Positions 36,897 through 49,500 of a stretch of 64,000 nt of DNA are shown here, piece by piece. Under the pieces are notes generated by a model. The model searched no databases. It was given only the letters and a program-made list of their open reading frames with translations, and was not told the DNA's origin. The position numbers were made by a program, and so were the translations under genes. The stretch is from Wuchereria bancrofti (taxonomy: Eukaryota > Nematoda > Chromadorea > Rhabditida > Onchocercidae). How positions within the stretch are numbered: position 1 is the stretch's first letter; each line of letters starts with the position of its first letter. The stretch is taken from the NCBI GenBank assembly GCA_005281725.1, contig SSBO01000014.1:1113550-1177549 (forward strand), given 5' to 3'.

Positions 36897-39303
36897 TCAT
36901 TCATCAAGTTCATCAGAATCATTATCACTTCTATCTCGTCGAGTTGCCTCCTCAGCATCTGCTTGTTGATCCAATCCTTTCGGTGCCACCAAACCATCAT
37001 CATCGCTACCTTCCTCACCACTTAATTCTTCAACAAAAGTTTCCATCAATTCCATTCGTTTCCTGATTTCTTCTTCATCCAAATCTGTCACTACTTTTGG
37101 CTGAAATTTCATAAATTTTAACCAAATAAAAACAAAAATATACTATCATGGATGCATTCCTCATAAAAAGTGACCACAGTTTGATATGATGATGAAATTA
37201 AATTACATTTTGGAAAATCTGAAGCAGCATTCTATAAGTTGATCAATTACAGGATTTCAATATAACAGTAAGATGTGTATAAGTCATTATTCATCAGTAA
37301 CGGATACTAAATTAAATATCTTCGAACAACACAATTTTATTTTTAAATCAGCTTGAGAATTTAAAATCAACTTACAGCCATGATAACCTTGAAACTTCCT
37401 TGACAATTTTCGATAGTTTTTTTGATTATATAAAGAGCTTTGTTAATTGCTTCCAAACCCTCACTTCTTTCCAGTGTTTGTGTCGTAACAACAAAAAGTG
37501 GTGCTGCTATCAGATTGATCTATAAAAGAAAAAACAATTAATAGATAGACTGTTTCTCCAATTTAAAAATTTAAGAAAAAAGCAAGAAAATTACTTAATT
37601 ATAAATCTCAGTGCTGTTACAATTAGCATAGTAACCAAAAATTTATGCACATATTTCTCGACTTCAGGGGTCAAACATAAGTTAACTACTATTGATTACC
37701 TTGATTGGCATTTCCGGAGTTGAGCATTTCTGCCCTTCGATTAGGGCATCTTTTACAGCATCTATTCCATCATATGAAAAACACGAAACTTCAATGTCAG
37801 CTCGGATCTTCACGGCTTGTGGAGTCAGCCTTTTTCTGAAATGTCAATAACAGCTGTTAATTTACCAAAGCAATCCTGAGACTACAGTTTGAAAGCATAC
37901 CATATATATCTCTCTCTAAACAAAAATTTATAATACCAAAAAAAAAGTAGTTTGATTCATCTGATCGTTAACCTTTCTTTTAACTTCATTTAAATTAAAA
38001 ATTTATATAAATATATATGATGAGAAAAGCTTAAAAAATTTACTTAATATCTATTAAAAGCTTTTCACGAATATCCGGTGTTATATCGCACTCATCTAAA
38101 GCAGTTGGATCACTGATGGCTTTCTTAAAAATATCAAATGCCGCTCCTTTCCTCTTTAATTTTCTGTCGAAATACCATGCTGTTTTTTCATATAATTCTT
38201 CCAGCTGCTTTTCAGAATCATAACCCAACTGATCAGCTACATGTCGAAGGATACTAAAATTGTGATATTAAAGAATACCGTTTGCTTATACAATCAAAAA
38301 TTTAATCCAAAAGAAAAATAATTGTTCATCTCAGCAATTTCTCAGTAATCTTAGTAATTCTCAGTAGCTTCTTAGTAATTTTTAATAACTTTAAAAAATA
38401 ATGCCAATCATTCCAGTAAGATCGTAAGCGGGAAAAATTATTGCATTAATTATTAATGCTTGAAGCAAAGAAACACGAAAAAAGAAAAACACATCTATAA
38501 AACATCATAAATCAAATAACATATGTTGGCATCTTAAAGAAAACCGATAAAAATAAAGTCAAGCAATTTTAGAAATTAATTAGGGAAACATCTCTACCGG
38601 TCAACTGTACCCAAAATACTAGATTAACTTTTATGTAAATTCATTTATAATGAGTTTTAATTACAATATTTCCAATTTGGATACAAAATAGAAATAAATA
38701 TTAATTCTATCAAGTAAATAGATCAGCACCTATTGACAGCTTTGGCTTTAGCAAATCGCTCTTCACACTGTATCGAATCCTTTGAATAAACTCGTCTTTT
38801 TGATAAATCAATATAGCCTTTTTCCTTATCAACACGTATAACAACGACACACTCATTTCGACCAACTCGGATTAACTTATTTACTGAACGGATACGTCGC
38901 CGTGAAAGCTCTGATAACAATATCATACCCTCTGTAATATAATGATGTTAATTAATTAAAACATTTAAATAAATGGGTATCAAATTCAGTGTGCACAACT
39001 CAGGGAAATCTTAAAACTATTGCCACGTCTTTTGCTTACCATAATAACATCAACATTTACTTACAGTCGTACAATAGGTATGCAAAATTTATGATACTAT
39101 TGTTACACTGTCAAATTTCCTCACTGTACATTTGAATTTTATACAGAATATATAATATCGGTATTATTTTGAAATATACCTATATTATTATATTCCAGTA
39201 GCGATACGTAAGCACCCATCTCGGCGATTTGCCGTATATTTACCATAACTGTATCCTCTACATCCGGGAACTGATTTGCATAAAATCGGCAAGACAATGG
39301 CAT
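36897..39303 (-). CDS. eIF2alpha: Eukaryotic translation initiation factor 2 subunit alpha
   Basis: Exons on the minus strand: 39303-39180, 38931-38730, 38253-38044, 37835-37700, 37519-37376 and 37100-36897. All phases match and the protein is 339 aa, the usual length. It binds initiator tRNA with the beta and gamma subunits and delivers it to the small ribosomal subunit. Visible parts: N-terminal S1-type beta barrel (about 15-88, [19 protein letters not shown]), the regulatory loop [11 protein letters not shown] with the stress-kinase serine at position 51 counting Met, a central helical domain, a C-terminal alpha-beta domain ([20 protein letters not shown]), and an acidic tail. The serine that PERK/GCN2-type kinases phosphorylate is intact. 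An acceptor-like TTTTAG ends at 39320, 16 bases before the ATG. Prohibitin lies 664 bp upstream on the same strand, so co-transcription is possible. Confidence 0.97.
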
Positions 39304-39967
39304 GTTGCCTTTCACAAATCTAAAACGGTATCTCCTGGAACCGTAAAAACACATAATCTTCATATATTTCCGGATTTTTTTCTAATCAATACCAATCTTA
39401 AAATTCAAATCAAATATTCAAAGAACACGTCCTAGTTTTCCCCCTACTACTTTTGCATATCTTTTAATTCAAAAAAATTTCCAACTTAGCATCTTAAAAT
39501 CAGACACTAAGTGGAACGAGAAGCCTTCTTAATCAACCTATAATACTGTGACAACATCATTATAACAGGAAGAAGTAATTTGCATATTTCTACCTAATTC
39601 AAACAAATTGATTTTTTTTTCTTCCAATCTTGCGTCTATTCCAGACGTACCTTACACACCAACATACGTCAGACTATCTGAAATCACTTCAAATCAATTC
39701 TATAAAAAGGTTTCAAAATGTAAAATATATTAACAGTTAATTAACCGCTCTACTTGTTTTAAAAATACTAGCAAAAATGCAAACATTTTATAAAATTAAG
39801 CAAAATAAGAAAGTAACAAATCCATAACAACAGTATGACAATAAAAAAATCAAATGTAAGAATTGTAGCACTAATATTAGACTGAATAAAAAATTGAGTA
39901 ATTTGCAAGAAATGCTATTCAATCACAAAATTATCAATACTACTCAAACATAGAAAATCTTGTTTCG
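39304..39967. other. Short gap between prohibitin and eIF2-alpha (same strand)
   Basis: 664 bases without a gene, holding the prohibitin 3' end and the eIF2-alpha leader. A TTTTAG acceptor ending at 39320 (minus strand) could receive a spliced leader. The spacing is longer than typical C. elegans operon gaps, so an operon is only a possibility. Confidence 0.55.
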
Positions 39968-42342
39968 CTACACTGCTGGCATATTGAAGAGTGTATTTTG
40001 ATTATTCGGCAAATACACAACATTTCGGGATTTCGCCATCCTTTCGGCTATTTCTTCTGCAGCTTCAATTTTTCTTAACTCAATTAAGCCATCACCAGCT
40101 TCTTTGAATGCCTACAATAATCACGTGATATTACGATATCACTAAATAAAAGCATTCTATTTAAAAAAGTATGGACAAATGAAACAATTCAGAAGCAGTT
40201 GCAAGGGTTGATTTATTTTTTATATTACGAGATTGTATTACGAGAGGTTGATTTATTTTTTATATTACAAGACTTATGCTTTTCAAAACTTTTATTAGCT
40301 ATGATTCTCATAAAAATCAAAGTTATCGCACTGAGATGTCTATGTAATGAATTATATAATAATATATGCATACATAAATTCCTTACCTGAGCTAAAAGTT
40401 TAGCTGCTTGTGCATCACCTTCTGCAGTCGTTACAGCTGCAACTTTCATTTGCTCTGCTGTTTCGACAAGATAACGAGCTTTTTCAGCTTCTTGCTGTGC
40501 AACTTGTTTCATCTCTACAGCATCTGTAAATTCCCGTCCGAAAGACAGATGTGTCTGAAAAAATTTCACAAATTTTAAAAGCATAACTAAGAAACTATAT
40601 GCAAACTACACAAACACAGGAAATTATTGCATAAATATAATCCTTGTACTACTGTCATCATCTACTTCAGTGCGACATTCGATAGTAATTATAGAAAAGT
40701 GGATATCTCTGTGCTGTTACTGCACTGTAAATAATATAAAGGAGTGAACTCGTTTTCTTAAATATCGATCGATAATATTATTGTATCATCACCCACCAGA
40801 TATTTAAAGTGAATTTCAAAAAAGATAAAAAAAAACCTTGTCAAACTTACAATGGCAATGTCATCTAATAAAATGCCAAACTGTTTCGCTCTTTCTGATA
40901 ACTCAAGGGAAACTCTATGACTAACACTTTCTCGTTGTGTGATCATTTCATGTGCATCGAACTGAGCCTAAAATTAAACATGAATGTTCTAACAAAAGCA
41001 CAACTTCTGAAAGTAAATTTCCTCGCAAGAGGTTAGAGGAAAACTATATGTTCTGCTACATAATATGACGATATGCAATATATATATATATAGGGTAAAT
41101 AATCCTAATGCAATAAGAATAGCAAATATAAAAAAACTAATTACAATTTAGCAAGAAATTTGGTTGAAGAAAATATAACCAGATGCATCTTCATATGCAA
41201 CACTAGCAAATAAAAGTAGTATTAAATGCTTCAAAAATACAATTACTTACAACAACAGCTTTTAAAACTTCATTTGTAATTGAAGGTAGCACTCTCTCTG
41301 CATAGTCACGTCCAATATTCAAATATATATTAGGTAATTTGCCCGGCTCGGGTCGATGCAAAATTCTCAATGTTATTTGCACATTTTGCAGGTCTAAAAT
41401 AAAACTGATGGAAAAAATCATTCCATCTAGTTACATTTTCTTTAAAAAATTTATATAATACTAGAAACTTTCAGAATATGTCACCTATAATGCATGAGAA
41501 TTTATTCATTCCTTTTAAGCGCTCTTTCTTATTCATCAAATCTATCTTAAAATCATGAAGAGAAAAACATCCGACCTTTACTTCCTGTAATTGTGGAGAC
41601 AACTCGTGGAGTTGACCGAATGTCAAAAATGATTGGTTTTTGAATTCCTGGAATCAGCATATGCGTCCCTTCGCCGATAACGTCAGGTTTTACACCAGTA
41701 AAGCGATCAAAGATTACAGCTCGTTGTCCACCATCAACTGTAAAAATAGGAGACTCAACTCTAATTTCATTTTTTAAATTCTCAGAAAAAGCTCTCTTAC
41801 CATTCCTAAAAAACATCACCTATAACACATTTCTAAAACTCTCAATATGAGACAGCTGGACCAAACTTAATAAACAAAAAACAAACCTAATGCTCTTGAC
41901 TTTCCATTTTTTACTCTTTCTTTTTTATCCATTAAGTTTTCAACATTTGCCTATCTCATGTACCAAAATCTTATTTGAAATATTAATTATTAATAAAACT
42001 TTAAATTAAGTTTCTAAAAATTTGCTAAACTTCTAATTAGGAAATGAATTCATAATTTTCAATAATAGTGATACCTAAAAGATGGTTAATTCAAAAATAT
42101 GTTATCAAACGCAAATTATATTAATGTTTGATTATTTAATTAACCACCTATTTATAAAATCAACAGCACTCAGTACTCGACCATTTATTGTTGCATTCGA
42201 AACACTAATAAAGCTAAGAAAACACATTAAAAAAAAAAGAAAAACCGTTATATAATGCCTTCGATACAACACCAGCACCAACAGCCATCGTAGCTCCAAG
42301 TTGGATTAAACGTTTCATCAATTTCTCTCCTACTGTTGCCAT
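39968..42342 (-). CDS. phb-1: Prohibitin 1 (mitochondrial prohibitin complex subunit)
   Basis: Exons on the minus strand: 42342-42246, 41737-41576, 41393-41251, 40967-40851, 40554-40387 and 40111-39968. Phases all match and the protein is 276 aa, as expected for the family. It forms ring complexes with prohibitin 2 in the inner mitochondrial membrane and supports protein stability and cristae structure. Residues 1-33 are the N-terminal membrane-anchor region ([20 protein letters not shown]). The SPFH/band-7 domain follows ([50 protein letters not shown]). A C-terminal coiled coil ([17 protein letters not shown]) leads to [14 protein letters not shown] and a hydrophobic end. Prohibitin 1 rather than 2 is indicated by length, by VITGSK/TITGSK-DLQNV and by FDA-E-ITQRE. 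A candidate trans-splice acceptor (TTATTCTAG) lies about 10 bases before the ATG. Confidence 0.97.
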
Positions 42343-43910
42343 TTTTTCTTCTCTAGAATAAAAGTCAGTTATTCTTAATTAAAATTATGGTTCATAAATA
42401 ACGCAATTCGTTCATTCGAAAAGGTTTAACTCGAATTAACACAGAAACTTATGATTCGTGATACTTTTAACAATTGATAATATACCTTAAACTAAAGCAA
42501 CAAAAAATATAACAGAATGAAAGTTCAACTTTTTCTCTCCTTTATCATCACATAAATTATCATGTCGGAAAGGAATGAACATATAAACCGAAAAAATATT
42601 CTTCGGTAAACCGTTTTGTTGTGATTTTGTTCCTTTTATCTTTTCTCTTGTAATAATACAAATTTCATCCCAAATTTAATAGATGTTTGAGTGTCACACA
42701 AAAAATTGTGCATTTTATACTGAACTTCAAATTGTTAAATTGTCAAATTTTCATCGTGTAAAAACTTCGTTCGTAAAGCAATCCTAACAATCAAAATAAT
42801 TGGTGACTTTCACTTATTATTACACACAAAAGTTGTCCGTAACAAACAAAATAAACCAAAACAACAAATTGTTCCAGAAACAATGAGAAAGAGAAATTAC
42901 TTCACGAAATACAATGTTAAATATTTGGAAGTCTTTACTACAAAGAAGAAGAATAATTAAAATTAATATCAGAAAATGTGACATGCAATTGATTAATTCG
43001 ACAAAAATGATGTGTAAAAATCAATAACTTTTGAAAGTTAAATTATGAAATAGTCAAACTGGTGACTTCCATTTATTATTAAACACGAAAGCCATTCCTT
43101 AGCATAAAAATTGTGGAAGATAAATTAATCCTAGCGAGTAAGTCAATTTGCTTACACTGAAATGATTAGCACTAACGATGATATATAATAATGATAAGAC
43201 TTTCTGAAAAGTCAATTCAAACAATGATTTTCATCATCATAAGAGCCTGAGCACATCATTCACGAGATATTTTACATACACATTTCAATACACTTTAATA
43301 AATCTATATGCTATCAGTCAAAAATCTTGAACATAATAAAAAGTAAAGATTCGAAAAAGTTTAACCAATTATTCAACTCTATCGAGAATAGAATAAAACA
43401 TAAGTGATGATAACAAAATTATTTCCCAGCCTGGGATTTCGTTTTCGTATTTTTGGTCTGAAACGGTTTGATGGTTTGGTTTTTGGGATGTTAGATTAGG
43501 CAGTGAGTGGGAATGCCTTACGGTGGCGATGGGATAAAGAGTTCCGCGTGTGGTAGATGAAGTAGTGAAGTGTGTCACGTGTACCGACTGGGAAAAGTAT
43601 ATCTTACGTGTAATAGTTAGAACAAGTATGTATCATATACAGCAGTTAGAGTAAGTGTAATCACGTATAGCTTGGCTAGAACATGTAGTGGTTGAAATGA
43701 GACGTGAGTACATCTTACGTGTAGCTGCTAGAATATAAGGTAGCACTGTGACGCTTGCGTGGCTTATATTTTAAGTTTATTATTTATGAGTGGTAAATAA
43801 TGTGTCCTAGGAATTATCTGTTATGTAACTTCGCTCTTAAAGTTTTACGATGAAATTTTAAATAATCTGTAAAAAATTCAAATCAGTTCTTTTTCTTTCA
43901 CAAGATTTGG
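42343..43910. promoter_or_regulatory. Divergent promoter region, prohibitin (-) / L27a (+)
   Basis: 1568 bases between two head-to-head housekeeping genes. The L27a-proximal half (about 43390-43780) is less AT-rich and contains a CACGTG E-box (43576-43581) and repeated TTACGTGTA/TCACGTATA words. A pyrimidine-rich tract (about 43887-43900) sits just before the L27a start and may be a trans-splice acceptor tract or a TOP-like leader. No real ORF was found; the 69-codon minus-strand ORF at 43369-43578 has no recognisable content. Confidence 0.6.
43574..43735. repeat. Imperfect ACGTG-containing repeats upstream of L27a
   Basis: Related words at 43575 (TCACGTGTA), 43603 (CTTACGTGTA), 43661 (TCACGTATA) and 43714 (CTTACGTGTA), three of them followed by a CTAGAA or TTAGAA motif (43603: TAGTTAGAAC; 43661: TTGGCTAGAAC; 43714: CTGCTAGAA). 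The spacing is about 30 to 58 bases. This could be a cluster of bHLH-type binding sites or a degenerate tandem repeat. Confidence 0.5.
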
Positions 43911-44789
43911 ATGGCTACATCGAAAAAAAAGACAAGGAAGCTAAGAGGTCACGTATCGCACGGACATGGGCGTATTGGAAAACATCGTAAACATCCAGGT
44001 GGTAGAGGTAATGCTGGTGGACAACATCATCATCGTATCAATTTTGACAAATATCATCCAGGCTATTTTGGAAAGGTTCCGTTATTGTTTATTTTTACGT
44101 AGTAATTTACCATCTCCCTTCTTTAAAAGAAGGTGGGACAGTTTACTTCTTTTTCAATTGCAGTTTCTTCCTTTTCTGTTTTCTTCTGTACTAGAAATAA
44201 ATACAGTGTTTCTCTCCGTCACAGTGCATGTAATATTTGATTTGTTTGCTTTACAAGTGATAAGTAGCTGTGTCTTTGATATCTTCAAGAATTTCTAAAT
44301 TGACACAATAATTTTCGGCTTTGTTTCAGAAATAGGCAGACTTTATTCTATCTTCAACAATTAAGACACAAATAATTTACGAATACGTAACGGCTTAATG
44401 TCTTGTTTCGGGAGTTCATAGATAACCGGATGATAATAGATCATTTGTTTCAGGTGGTATTTTTTTGCACATCTAAGTAATATTTAGAACGCATTAAATA
44501 GCTCTTTTAGGTTGGTATGCGAAATTACCATCTGAGACGTAACCGACTATACTGCCCAACAGTAAATGTTGACAAGCTGTGGTCATTGACATCGGAGAAG
44601 TTGCGAAAAACTTATGCGGCGAGGAAAGATAAGGCACCGGTAATCGATGTTGTCCGAGCTGGTTATTTCAAAGTTCTTGGCAAAGGCCTTCTACCGAAAC
44701 AGCCTGTTATAGTCAAAGCAAAATTTTTCTCACATTCGGCAGAACGGAAAATCAAGGCAGTAGGTGGTGCCTGTGTATTGGTTGCTTAA
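43911..44789 (+). CDS. rpl-27A: 60S ribosomal protein L27a (uL15)
   Basis: Two exons, 43911-44075 and 44511-44789, give 147 aa, near the family's usual length. It is a structural protein of the large cytoplasmic ribosomal subunit. The N-terminus is strongly basic with the signature [20 protein letters not shown] followed by [31 protein letters not shown]. The C-terminal part (KYF-like [20 protein letters not shown], then [10 protein letters not shown]) is the uL15 globular domain. The join gives [13 protein letters not shown]. The donor (GGAAAG/GTTCCG) is weak after GT, but protein continuity demands it. Acidic ribosomal protein P1 follows 452 bp downstream on the same strand. Confidence 0.97.
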
Positions 44790-45241
44790 AAATTATTATG
44801 TCTTTTCGCTCAGTATTTGTTATTGTTTCCATAAAATTAAATATTATGAATTGAAAATGCTTTCCTGATTTTGTCGTTTATTCGACATAAACTTATTTAT
44901 TATTGTTTGTTATGTGTGTAGGTTCGATATGTGATAGACTTAAAAGATTTATCCTGGAAATTTTCCGGTTTATTCTAGAATTAGCAGCTGGAATGTTGAT
45001 CCTGTGTTCTCATATACTCTTGCGGGAACACTACTCATAATGGTTTCTAAGTAATCAGATACTAGGAAGATTTTTGGGGAAGGATTTTAAGATTTTTTTT
45101 TCCGGAGGGTTTTAGTGGAATGCAGAAAGATTATCGACTTGAATAGGTTTAATGTTTCTTTGCATGTTGCTTCAGACATAGTGCATTGTTCTCAAATAGA
45201 GCTAAGGCTTGATAGCGACGTGCACTTGCTAGAGAGGAGAA
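44790..45241. other. Short gap between L27a and P1 (same strand)
   Basis: 452 bases with the L27a 3' untranslated region and the P1 leader. TTGCTTCAG ending near 45174 is a possible acceptor, about 67 bases before the P1 start. An operon-like pair is possible but not shown. The ORF at 45115-45297 runs out of frame into P1 and is not a gene. Confidence 0.5.
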
Positions 45242-45837
45242 ATGGCAAGTCAGGAATTAGCATGTGTCTATGCAGCACTTATTTTGCAAGACGATGATGT
45301 TGCAATCACTGGTGATAAAATTTCAACCATCTTAAAGGCTGCACATGTTGATGTGGAGCCATTCTGGCCAGGATTATTTGCTAAGGCCTTGGAAGGAGTT
45401 GATGTGAAGGTATGCATAAATATTCATAATTTTTATTAGTTACAATCGTTTTGATTTTAAAGCGATAGGTAGAAGGTTGAAATCGTTTTCCAATAAAAAT
45501 TATTGCTTTTATGAGAATAGAAATATAGATGACGCCATTTTTTTTCTTTTCTTTTTTTTTTGGAACCCAAAAATCTGGTCACACTGTTACGCATTCCTAG
45601 TCACGGATTCCTAGATTTCCTTATCACTGTACATTGTGATCTTTTCAGTCGTTGATAACTAGCATTAGTTCAAGTGTTGGTAGTGGTGGTGGTGGTGCAC
45701 CGGCAGGAGTAGCGGCACCTTCCGCAACAGCAGAAGCAGCAGCACCTGCAGCAGCCGCAGAGGCGAAAGAGGACAAGAAGAAGGAAGAGCCAAAAGAGGA
45801 ATCAGATGATGATATGGGTTTTGGTCTTTTCGACTAA
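45242..45837 (+). CDS. rla-1: 60S acidic ribosomal protein P1
   Basis: Two exons, 45242-45409 and 45649-45837, give 118 aa. P1 and P2 form the lateral stalk of the large ribosomal subunit on the P0 base and recruit elongation factors. The N-terminal dimerisation domain ([49 protein letters not shown]) is typical of P1, not P2, by the WPGLFAKAL element. The middle is an Ala/Gly/Pro hinge. The C-terminal acidic tail ends with the invariant [11 protein letters not shown], the elongation-factor contact. The exon join gives [13 protein letters not shown]. The second exon follows a strong TTTTCAG acceptor. Confidence 0.97.
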
Positions 45838-46523
45838 AACTCGCATTGTGTTGTTGCTGTTTTGAATCGCAAATTTGTTTATTTTCCTACTTTTTGCTTT
45901 AGTGATAAAGTGATACACAAAAGCATCATTTGGAAGTAGAACCTTTTCTACAAGGCACAAGTATAGGAGAATCATAAATCACATTTTAAAAATAATGAGC
46001 TAGTAGCTATGTTCCAAGATTTGGTCCTGATGTATGACAACAATTCATTTTTCAAGAAGTAGTTAAATGTAGAGATAGGAAGTCATGCAAAATTAGGAAG
46101 AAGGTTAGGGGTATGTTTTCTTATCATTAAATTTCTGCACTTTCATTTCAGAGGAATACAAGTTTGATATATTTTTTATTAAAAAGTTCATTGTTGAGGT
46201 TTGAAGAGAGTGAAAGTATTCTTAAAGAGATGGTTGCATATTTTTCTTTTTTTTTTTCATGTTTCTCATTGAGCCACACATGAAATTCTTGGTAAAAAAA
46301 ACATGAGAACAATTCTAAATCCCAAGATTTGAAAGCAGAGATGTTGATGGAATTCATAGTCTTCTTTGTTACTTTAATGCTTATAATTTTGAAAAGTTTG
46401 GACATTCTACAGATTAATATTGTTTTGCTTGATAAATATTTCTAACTGAAATATTTTGTCAAGACAAAGCTTAATGCACTTTAGACATTAAGGCACGTGA
46501 TTTCCTAGATGAAGAAAAGAAAA
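45838..46523. other. Convergent gap between P1 (+) and arl-13 (-)
   Basis: 686 bases shared by the 3' ends of two convergent genes. No further gene was recognised; the 85-codon minus-strand ORF at 46148-46405 has no family features. Confidence 0.55.
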
Positions 46524-49500
46524 TTAAATTGAATCAACCCTCCTACGAATTACTCGGGCAGGATGCTTTGGTTGTTCCTTTCGTAGAACTGTCATCGGCA
46601 CAAGTTGAGTAATGCGAATTGGTTTTGATGTTGATTGTATGTCTCCTGCAAGTAGATTGAATGTATTAGATAAAATTCTGATTAAACAATTTTTAAAAAC
46701 ATATTTTTCTAAAAAAAAAAGAAACATATTTTTACATATTTTAATAAATACTGTAAAATAGATTCGAAATAACTGAGTGATTTAAAAAAAAAAGGTAAAG
46801 CTTAAAAAAAGGAATGGTAATTTGTCTCCTATTATCAATAGAAATAATGATACCATTCATATCAAACATTTGATCTGTTTGTACACTTGTTGTCCTTTTC
46901 GAGACTCCCGACGATGATATTTCAAATATTTGCGGATATTTCAACTTTACTAAATCATTAGATGCACCAGATAAATTATCCATTGGACTAATCGCATTTC
47001 GTAGACACTAAATAATTATAATTCAAAAAAAAAATATATATATATATACTATCAAGTCTGAGAATTTAATAAATTCAAGAAAAAAATTTAAATAATTTCA
47101 AATAAAACCTTTATTGAACTAATCACTCATAAATTTTGCAATCAAATATATGAAATTGTATTTATTTAATTACTCGAAGAAAGAAAAAAAAATTTTTTAC
47201 CCTTTTTCGTTTACTTTCTTCGTTTCTATTTTCTGAATTAATTATTTGATTGGTAGTTGCTTTTTGTGATGAAATAATCATTTGATGATTTTGTTGCTTA
47301 TCACTTTGTGCTACTACTTCAATTGCATCTGTATCATTAATTTTCTCATCTTCCGAAATAGTCGAACTAAAAAAAGATACATTTGAAATATGACAATTCA
47401 TATATTTTTTTTTTCTTCATTTAACAAATTTATTAACAAAAACTTCAATCATTTATTTCATTAAAATTTAACAAAAAAAAAAGAATTTCAAAAGAAACAA
47501 AAAATTCATTCAAAAAATATTCTTTTATGCTTTAGATTACCAGGATAAATTAAAGACATTCATAATCTCGCCTGTCTTTAACAAATTGAAATTCAAAGAA
47601 TTTAAAATACTTTTTCAATTAAAATCTCTCTCTTTCAAAAAAAAAAAAATTTTTTTTCTATTAAAAATTCAGATAAATTTTTTATAAGTTTAATTTATAC
47701 ATCAGTATAATTTATATGTATATAATTTATACTTTAATATAAATTTCTCTCTCTCTCTCCCTCTCCCTCCCTCTCTTTTTCAAAAATAAATATAAATTAT
47801 ACCTGCTAACTGTAGCAGCAAGATGATGTTGTCGTCTTATTCGTTCCTCATTTTGTTGACGTTTAAGCTTTTCTAATGCTTCATTTACTCGTTTCTCTAA
47901 TATTTCATAATTGCAATAAATTTGTTCTAATAACCATTCAAAGCCATCTTTTAGTGTCACATCAATCATTCGTCCAGTACCCGCATTTGATTGACAAATT
48001 TCCTTAAACAAATAACTTTTAGTTATATTTTTTTAAACATAAATTTTTTTTTTTTTCTTTTGATAACTTTTTTGAAATAATCTTTTACTTCTTATTCATG
48101 CATTTTCTTCTAATAATGTTGCTTTTTATTTTTAAAATGTTTAAATGTTATTTTTTAAAATGGTAAATGCTACTTTTTTTAGTTAGTCTTATAAAATTTT
48201 ACACTTATTGTTAGTTTATTGAAAGAACAATATGTTATTTCTTATTTGTGAATTTTACTCTTGTTATTAGGTAATTATAACTTTTTAATTAGTCTTATAA
48301 AATTTTATACTTATTGTTAGTCTATTTGAAACGACAGTATCTTATTTCTTACTTCTTTCGACGATAGATAATTTGATTAGCTTTTTGATGAATAATTTGC
48401 AATAATTAGCTTTTTAGCATCTTATAAAGTATTAAATTAAAATTAAATTAAAATGAATGAGTATTGCAAAATAAAATTAACTTACTATTCGAATTTGTGT
48501 CTGATATCGATTTGCTAAATTATGCAAATTAAATCGATCGGTGAGCTGAATTTCATCAATGCATTTTCCACGATCTTTCTTATTTAAAATTATCAAAAAT
48601 GGCTTATTCATCAAATCCATATCACTAATTACATCTTTTAGCAATTGACCACTTTCTTCAATTCGACCTTCTTCGCTTCCATCAATAACATAAATTACAC
48701 CAAACACCTAAAAATTATAAAATGAAATTTTAATTTTAAGCTAATTTGAATCATTTTAATTTTCTTAATTTAATTTAATTTCCTTTAATTCTTCAAATAA
48801 TTTAATAATTACAAACTTTTTTCGAATTAAAAAAAACAAAAAAGAAATGAAATGAGAAAAAAAAATTGATAACATATTTTTTAATTAATCTACTGCTAAA
48901 TTATACATACACTCAATTTTCTTAATTTAATTTAATTACCATTACTTCTTAAGATAATTTAGTAATTAAAAACTTTTTTCGAATTAAAAAAAAAACAAAA
49001 AGGAAATGGAATGAGAAGAAAAATTGATAATATATTTTTTTAATTAAATTATACATACCTCAGAATAATAATTTTTCCATATAGAACGTATCCGTTCACC
49101 GCCACCCAAATCATATGCAATAATTTCAGCTTTTCGAAATCTAAATTCGTGTAACGTGAAACCATTCGTAGGTAAAACATTATTTATTTCACCTGTAAAC
49201 AAGTGATAATTTCACAGTTAACTACTACTATTATTATTATCATCATATTTGATATTTAATATAATAATCAATTAGTATCATTCTAATATCATTTTTAATA
49301 TTAATATAACATAAACATCATTATTTGCAAACTTTAATTTATTAATTAAAAATAACAAAATTACAAGAAATTTTACACACACACAAAAAAAATGAAACGC
49401 ATAATAAAATAAATAAATAATTTATGAATGATGAATAAATTTCACAAATTATTCGTACCCTTTTCTTTCGTCAAATTTAAATTTAAAATTAGTTTTAATG

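Noticed and set aside
43369..43578. 69-codon minus-strand ORF upstream of L27a
   Set aside because: No family features; lies in the promoter-like region between divergent genes.
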